In this document: positions 62,637 through 64,000 of the stretch, piece by piece
Layout of the letters: each line of letters opens with the position of its first letter
Numbering within the stretch: position 1 is the stretch's first letter
Assembly: GCF_905163445.1 (NCBI RefSeq)
Contig: NC_053205.1
Span: 5,541,001 to 5,605,000, forward strand
Length of the DNA: 64,000 bases
Direction: 5' to 3'
DNA from: Pararge aegeria
Taxonomy: Eukaryota > Arthropoda > Insecta > Lepidoptera > Nymphalidae
Program-made: the position numbers and the translations under genes
Notes under the pieces: generated by a model
The model's database searches: none
Seen by the model: only the letters and a program-made list of their open reading frames with translations
What the model was told of the DNA's origin: nothing

Positions 62637-64000
62637 ATGGATATAAACAAATGGAAGCGGTTAAAAAAAAGCGGTTCATATAAAAGGAAAGTGCAGAAAA
62701 CATACCAACAAATGATAAGTGTGCCGAGTAATAGATTTACATCGAGCCAAGAACGTTCTGTAGAAGATGGTGAGGGTTCCGGACGAAATAATAATTTTCA
62801 AGATATTAGTCCAGGAGTTAGTAGTGGCGTTTCGGTACAAAACAAGGTTTTACCCATAACAAGTGATTTAGACTCTGACAATGACGAGGAATATATTTGT
62901 GACAACTCTGATTCTGAGCAGGAAGATGAAGATGACTGCTATTCAACATACGAGGAGAATAATAAACTACGTAGTAACCTTAGTAAATGGGCAGTAGAAC
63001 ACAATATTCCACATGTGGCGTTAAATTCATTATTAAAAATTTTAAATATAAAGTTGAAAAATATCCTCCCTAATGACGCACGAACTCTTCTACAAACAAA
63101 CAAGGCAAATGTGGATATTATTTGTTCAGCTCCAGGGGAATATTGGCATAATGGTCTGAAAAAATGTTTAAAAAATATTGTTGAAGAGCTCTCTGTCCCA
63201 CCTGATAAACTTTCTTTAAAAATAAACATTGACGGCCTTCCAGTGTTTAAAAGTTCTAAGTACCAGTTTTGGCCCATTTTATGTTCAGTATCTGAAATTC
63301 CACTGCCGCCTTTTGTCGTAGGTAAGTACCTGTTACGTCAGCTTCGTAGACAAAATAATGAAAATCTTAGATGACAATGTTTGCTTTTTTCATAGGTATC
63401 TATGCTGGTGATGGAAAGCCTAAAGATCTTGACACTTTTTTGGGACCTTTTGTAACAGAAATGCAGCAACTTCCAGAGGGACTTAAAATAACAGACAAAT
63501 CACAAAGAGAAAAAATAATACATGTCAAATTAGGAGCATTCATTTGCGATTCACCTGTAAGAGCTATGATAAAAGGTTTTTATTTCACTAATTACATAGT
63601 ATAGAAACATATAGTACTATCAGCTAATTAACTAATTCAGCTAATTAAAAACAATATAATTGTTTCAGGTGTATCGAACTTTAATAGTAAACATGGATGC
63701 CTTAAATGCACGGTGGTCGGGGAATACTCTCACAAATCAAATACTGTGACATTTCCCCAGTTTAATTGCCCCAAAAGGAATGACCAAGACTCGTGAAAAG
63801 AAATACGGGCAACACCACAAGTTAGACTCGCCGTTACTCAAACTCAACATTGATATGATTGAAGATTTTCCGGTGTCAGATTCGCTGCATCTCATTGACC
63901 TGGGGCTTATGAAAAGATTACTAATAGGATGGCGTGATGGCAATTTTGGTATTTATCTAACTAAATGGAGTGCTAGCGATATAGCTAAAGTTGACAATTT
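62637..64000 (+). pseudogene. DNA-transposon protein of the IDGLP..KSS..QFWPIL family, partial
   Basis: ATG 62637 (MDINKWKRLKKSGSYKRKV). An acidic region is followed by HNIPHVALNSLLKILNIKL, NDARTLLQTNKANVDI, KINIDGLPVFKSSKYQFWPI and PPFVVGKY; an intron or decay gap follows, then GIYAGDGKPKDLDTFLGPF and LGAFICDSPVRAMIKG, NSKHGCLKCTVVGEYSHKS, and after a frameshift near 63780 REKKYGQHHKLDSPLLKL and MIEDFPVSDSLHLIDLG up to the window end. I know this series as a widespread arthropod TE protein, related in outline to tnp2-type transposases, but I cannot name its superfamily with confidence. Continues beyond 64000. Confidence 0.6.

Overview
The window looks like repeat-packed chromatin from an insect, most probably a moth or butterfly. 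I infer this from a tRNA-derived SINE of lepidopteran type, a mag-like and a Kabuki/CsRn1-like Ty3/gypsy element, RTE, Jockey, R1 and LOA-type LINEs, and Harbinger, piggyBac, hAT, mariner, Academ and Penelope elements. I see no single-copy host gene in 64 kb. Nearly every base that can be explained belongs to a transposable element (TE), and the elements sit inside one another. A W chromosome or pericentromeric heterochromatin would fit, but the sequence alone does not prove it.

Layout. 1-8.1 kb: a LINE tail, then a broken element (A) of the DxCGGQNKN protein family (I believe Pfam DUF7869), split by a LINE with a 14-bp target duplication; that LINE is itself split by a second member of the family (B, 3379-7033). 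7.8-11.1 kb: a SINE, a LINE ORF1 scrap and a truncated Kabuki-like gypsy element. 11.1-12.9 kb: a spliced Academ-like N-terminal gene. 13.7-16.4 kb: a Penelope element and an internally deleted mariner. 16.4-28.8 kb: a CR1-like LINE whose ORF1 is split by a third DxCGGQNKN element (C, 18730-28386); C is interrupted by a 5.8-kb Academ transposon with 556-bp inverted repeats and by a 630-bp hAT-type MITE. 28.8-38.3 kb: piggyBac relics, an intact young mag-like retrotransposon (identical 123-bp LTRs) and a 5'-truncated R1-clade tail. 38.3-42.6 kb: a hAT element.

42.6-59.7 kb is one nest. A LOA-type LINE holds a Harbinger transposon (42750-55620). That Harbinger carries a 314-codon-scale Myb/zeste-like gene (+) and a seven-exon HARBI1 transposase gene (-). 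Its Myb intron holds a 5'-truncated RTE LINE, which holds a second Harbinger; its HARBI1 intron holds an intact piggyBac. Removing each insertion at its target-site duplication restores a host reading frame or splice site in almost every case, so the history can be read directly. 59.7-62.0 kb holds two partial Jockey-like LINEs. 62.0-64.0 kb is the start of a further DNA transposon running off the window.

Most promising for novelty is the DxCGGQNKN family. Elements B and C share alignable terminal inverted repeats, 4-6 bp target duplications, repeated subterminal motifs and a spliced transposase-like gene with a D-D-D/E-like arrangement. Both insertions interrupt LINE reading frames that close again when the element is removed, which fixes the boundaries without a database.
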